DNA from: Staphylococcus equorum
GTDB taxonomy: Bacteria; Bacillota; Bacilli; Staphylococcales; Staphylococcaceae
Assembly (NCBI RefSeq): GCF_029531845.1
Contig: NZ_JAMBPV010000004.1
Coordinates: 1 to 64,000, forward strand
Direction: 5' to 3'
DNA: 64,000 nucleotides
The notes under the pieces are model-generated. The model was not told where the DNA came from, did not search any database, and was given only the letters and a program-made list of their open reading frames with translations. Every line of letters begins with the position of its first letter. Within the stretch, counting starts at the first letter, position 1. Positions 62,129-64,000 of this stretch are shown piece after piece. The position numbers and the translations under genes were made by a program.

Positions 62129-63856
62129 ATGGGAGAAACTAGCTTCACGCTTTTTTCTTGTATGATTTTTATGGCACTAGTTGCTTGGTACTCTTACTAT
62201 AAAACTAAAAATAAAGTTAATGACTCTACAGGCTATTTTCTAGCTGGGAGAGGATTAACAGGCGGTTTTATTGCTGGTTCACTTGTTCTTACCAATTTAT
62301 CTGCGGAACAATTAATCGGGCTAAATGGACAAGCATATAATGCGAATTTAACAAACATGGCTTGGGAAGTTACAGCTGGGTTTTCTGTAATTATCTTATC
62401 CCTTGTCCTACTACCACGTTATTTAAAAGGGGCATTTACTACTTTACCAGAATTTTTGAACTCTCGTTTTGATCAAGGAACAAGATTACTTGTAGTTATG
62501 TTGTTTATGTTTGGTTACGGTCTCGTGACTATACCATCTGTGCTATATTCTGGCTCTATCGCTGTATTGCAATTTTTTGATATACCTTCTATGTTAGGGA
62601 TTTCTTTTGGACAAGCTATGTGGCTATCAGTCTGGACTATAGGAATTATAGGATCGATATATGCAATTTTCGGAGGTCTACGGGCGGTTGCTATTTCTGA
62701 TACTATTAACGGCATCGGTTTACTTATCGTTGGATTAATAGTACCTATATTAGGATTTATAGCATTAGGAGAAGGCAATTTTATAACAGGAACGAAAGTT
62801 ATCGTTACAGAACATCCTGAAAAATTAAACTCTATTGGTTCAATTGATGATGGCGTCCCTTTTGGTACAATTTTTACCGGTATGATATTTGCTAATCTAT
62901 TCTATTGGGGGACGAACCAATATGTAATCCAGAGAACTTTAGGTGCTAAAACCCTTGCAGAAGGTCAAAAAGGGGCTTTGTTCACAGGCTTTTTAAAAAT
63001 TCTAGTTCCTTTTTTGATGATGATTCCAGGTATTATTGCTTTTCACTTATATGGTGAAAGTTTAAAAACAATGGATTTAGCATACCCAGCACTAATCAAT
63101 GAAATTTTCCCTACTTTTTTAAAAGGATTCTTTTTAGCGGTGTTGTTAGGTGCTGTTTTCTCGAGTTTTAACTCTTTATTAAATAGTGCGGCTACTATGT
63201 TTACTTATGATGTTTATAAAGTTATTTTTAATAAACAAGCAAATGACCATCAAATGATTAGAGCTAGTCAGTGGTTTGGTGTGATATTATCATTAGTTAC
63301 CTTCTTTATATCACCGCTTTTAATTTATGCTCCAGACGGTTTATGGACGGTTATCAGAGAATTTACAGGATTCTTCAATATCCCAATCATCGTAATAGTG
63401 CTAACAGGTATATTTTCTAAACGTGTTCCTGCATTGGGAGCTAAGATTGTGATTATATCGCACGTCCTTATTTATTATTTTTTAATGTGGGGAATACCAA
63501 CAATTTTTAATATAACAATACCGATAAACTTCATCCACGTCCAAGGGTTACTTTTCTTATTAGAAACGTTGTTTTTATTAGTTTTGGGGAAAGTGAAACC
63601 ATTAAAAGAACCTTTTGTCTTTAAAGATAAATCTGTGGTTGATTTAACGCCATGGAAATATGCAGTGCCGGTTTCAATATGTTTAGTTGGCAGTATGATT
63701 TTTACTTTCATATTATTTTCTAAACTTGGCTTAGCTATAGAAGGAAGTATTGTATCCATATGGTTCTTGCCACTTGTAATAACATTAATCATTTTCACTA
63801 GTTTATTATTCTTTATTGCTACCAAATCATGGGATAAAAAGTATTCAAATAAATAA
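62129..63856 (+). CDS. Sodium:solute symporter (SSS family)
   Basis: The 575-residue product is an integral membrane protein with about 14 hydrophobic segments. Family features include STGYFLAGRGLTGGFIAGSL near residue 34, LVLTNLSAEQLIGLNGQAY (sodium-site helix) near 52, and SSFNSLLNSAATMFTYDVYK near 345. The size and N-terminal pattern fit the sugar-transporting SglT/YidK branch, but the solute cannot be fixed. AGAGGGAGGATTT precedes the ATG. A 145-bp gap follows. Confidence 0.86.
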   Translation: MGETSFTLFSCMIFMALVAWYSYYKTKNKVNDSTGYFLAGRGLTGGFIAGSLVLTNLSAEQLIGLNGQAYNANLTNMAWEVTAGFSVIILSLVLLPRYLKGAFTTLPEFLNSRFDQGTRLLVVMLFMFGYGLVTIPSVLYSGSIAVLQFFDIPSMLGISFGQAMWLSVWTIGIIGSIYAIFGGLRAVAISDTINGIGLLIVGLIVPILGFIALGEGNFITGTKVIVTEHPEKLNSIGSIDDGVPFGTIFTGMIFANLFYWGTNQYVIQRTLGAKTLAEGQKGALFTGFLKILVPFLMMIPGIIAFHLYGESLKTMDLAYPALINEIFPTFLKGFFLAVLLGAVFSSFNSLLNSAATMFTYDVYKVIFNKQANDHQMIRASQWFGVILSLVTFFISPLLIYAPDGLWTVIREFTGFFNIPIIVIVLTGIFSKRVPALGAKIVIISHVLIYYFLMWGIPTIFNITIPINFIHVQGLLFLLETLFLLVLGKVKPLKEPFVFKDKSVVDLTPWKYAVPVSICLVGSMIFTFILFSKLGLAIEGSIVSIWFLPLVITLIIFTSLLFFIATKSWDKKYSNK

Positions 63857-63981
63857 AACAGCAATAGTTTTGGAATTTTAAAGTATATATCATTATTATT
63901 GTTTAATACTTTATTAACTATCAGGAAATGTTTGTTTTGAACTATTGAACATTTTACAATAGGGGGAGGAGCCATAATTAC

Positions 63982-64000
63982 GGAGGGAAATTATTTATGA
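63982..64000 (+). other. Start of a gene cut by the window edge (possible)
   Basis: GGAGGG at 63982-63987 stands nine bases before an ATG at 63997-63999. Only the start codon lies inside the window, so nothing more can be said. Confidence 0.35.

Overview
The window is low-GC Firmicute chromosome and its gene content and order are those of Staphylococcus. Markers are the gapR-gapA-pgk-tpiA-gpmI-eno glycolytic operon, secG-est-rnr-smpB-ssrA, uvrBA-hprK-lgt, rapZ-yvcK-whiA next to clpP, a fakB1/comF/hpf/secA/prfB run, and a staphylococcal tmRNA. A coagulase-negative species, perhaps of the S. saprophyticus/S. xylosus type, is my guess; the species cannot be proved from this sequence alone.

Layout. 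1-8 kb: glycerate kinase, peptidase T, a two-part threonine/serine exporter, the GGDEF protein GdpS, TagO (first step of wall teichoic acid synthesis) and a YigZ-family protein. 8-16 kb: FakB1-type fatty-acid-binding protein, comFA-comFC, hibernation factor hpf, secA and prfB with its programmed +1 frameshift. 16-33 kb: a secreted LysM-CHAP wall hydrolase, an HD-domain protein, csbA, the LexA-boxed uvrB-uvrA, hprK-lgt-acetyltransferase-TPR-trxB, rapZ-yvcK-whiA, a YitT protein and tRNA-Arg(CCG). 33-37 kb: CtsR-boxed clpP, a TIGR01777 epimerase, a small structured RNA that I equate with RsaH, and small membrane proteins. 37-44.6 kb: the glycolytic operon headed by its repressor. 44.6-45 kb: six tandem 59-bp units, each carrying two hairpins, directly after the eno terminator. 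45.2-50.2 kb: SecG, carboxylesterase, RNase R, SmpB and tmRNA, so the trans-translation partners sit together.

From the end of tmRNA (50,207) to the right edge the character changes to accessory DNA. Genes are small and mostly of unknown function, spacing is wide, and several are broken. There is a frameshifted P-loop kinase, a TspO gene with an in-frame TAG, a decayed second copy of a 63-residue gene, fragments of another protein on the minus strand, and a small membrane gene with an in-frame stop. Intact genes here include a DinB-fold protein, a secreted phage-lysin-like CHAP protein, a PhzF protein, a cold-shock protein with a textbook promoter and long leader, an SDR dehydrogenase with a cre-like site over its promoter, an orphan Cas2-like protein, and an overlapping pair (pyrimidine-dimer glycosylase plus DUF1722/YbgA) followed by the broken tspO. 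An SSS-family sodium symporter closes the window.

The most unusual observations are: (1) comFA and the secreted CHAP gene each have a good ribosome binding site facing an AUA or AUU codon instead of AUG; (2) the 6 x 59-bp hairpin array after eno, with a GAAA tetraloop in every unit; (3) the candidate UV/light cassette (dimer glycosylase, DUF1722, TspO); (4) the duplicated and decayed 63-residue gene; (5) several candidate structured RNAs; (6) two small minus-strand genes found by hand at 57.8-58.1 kb. I found no complete new defence or biosynthetic system that I could defend.
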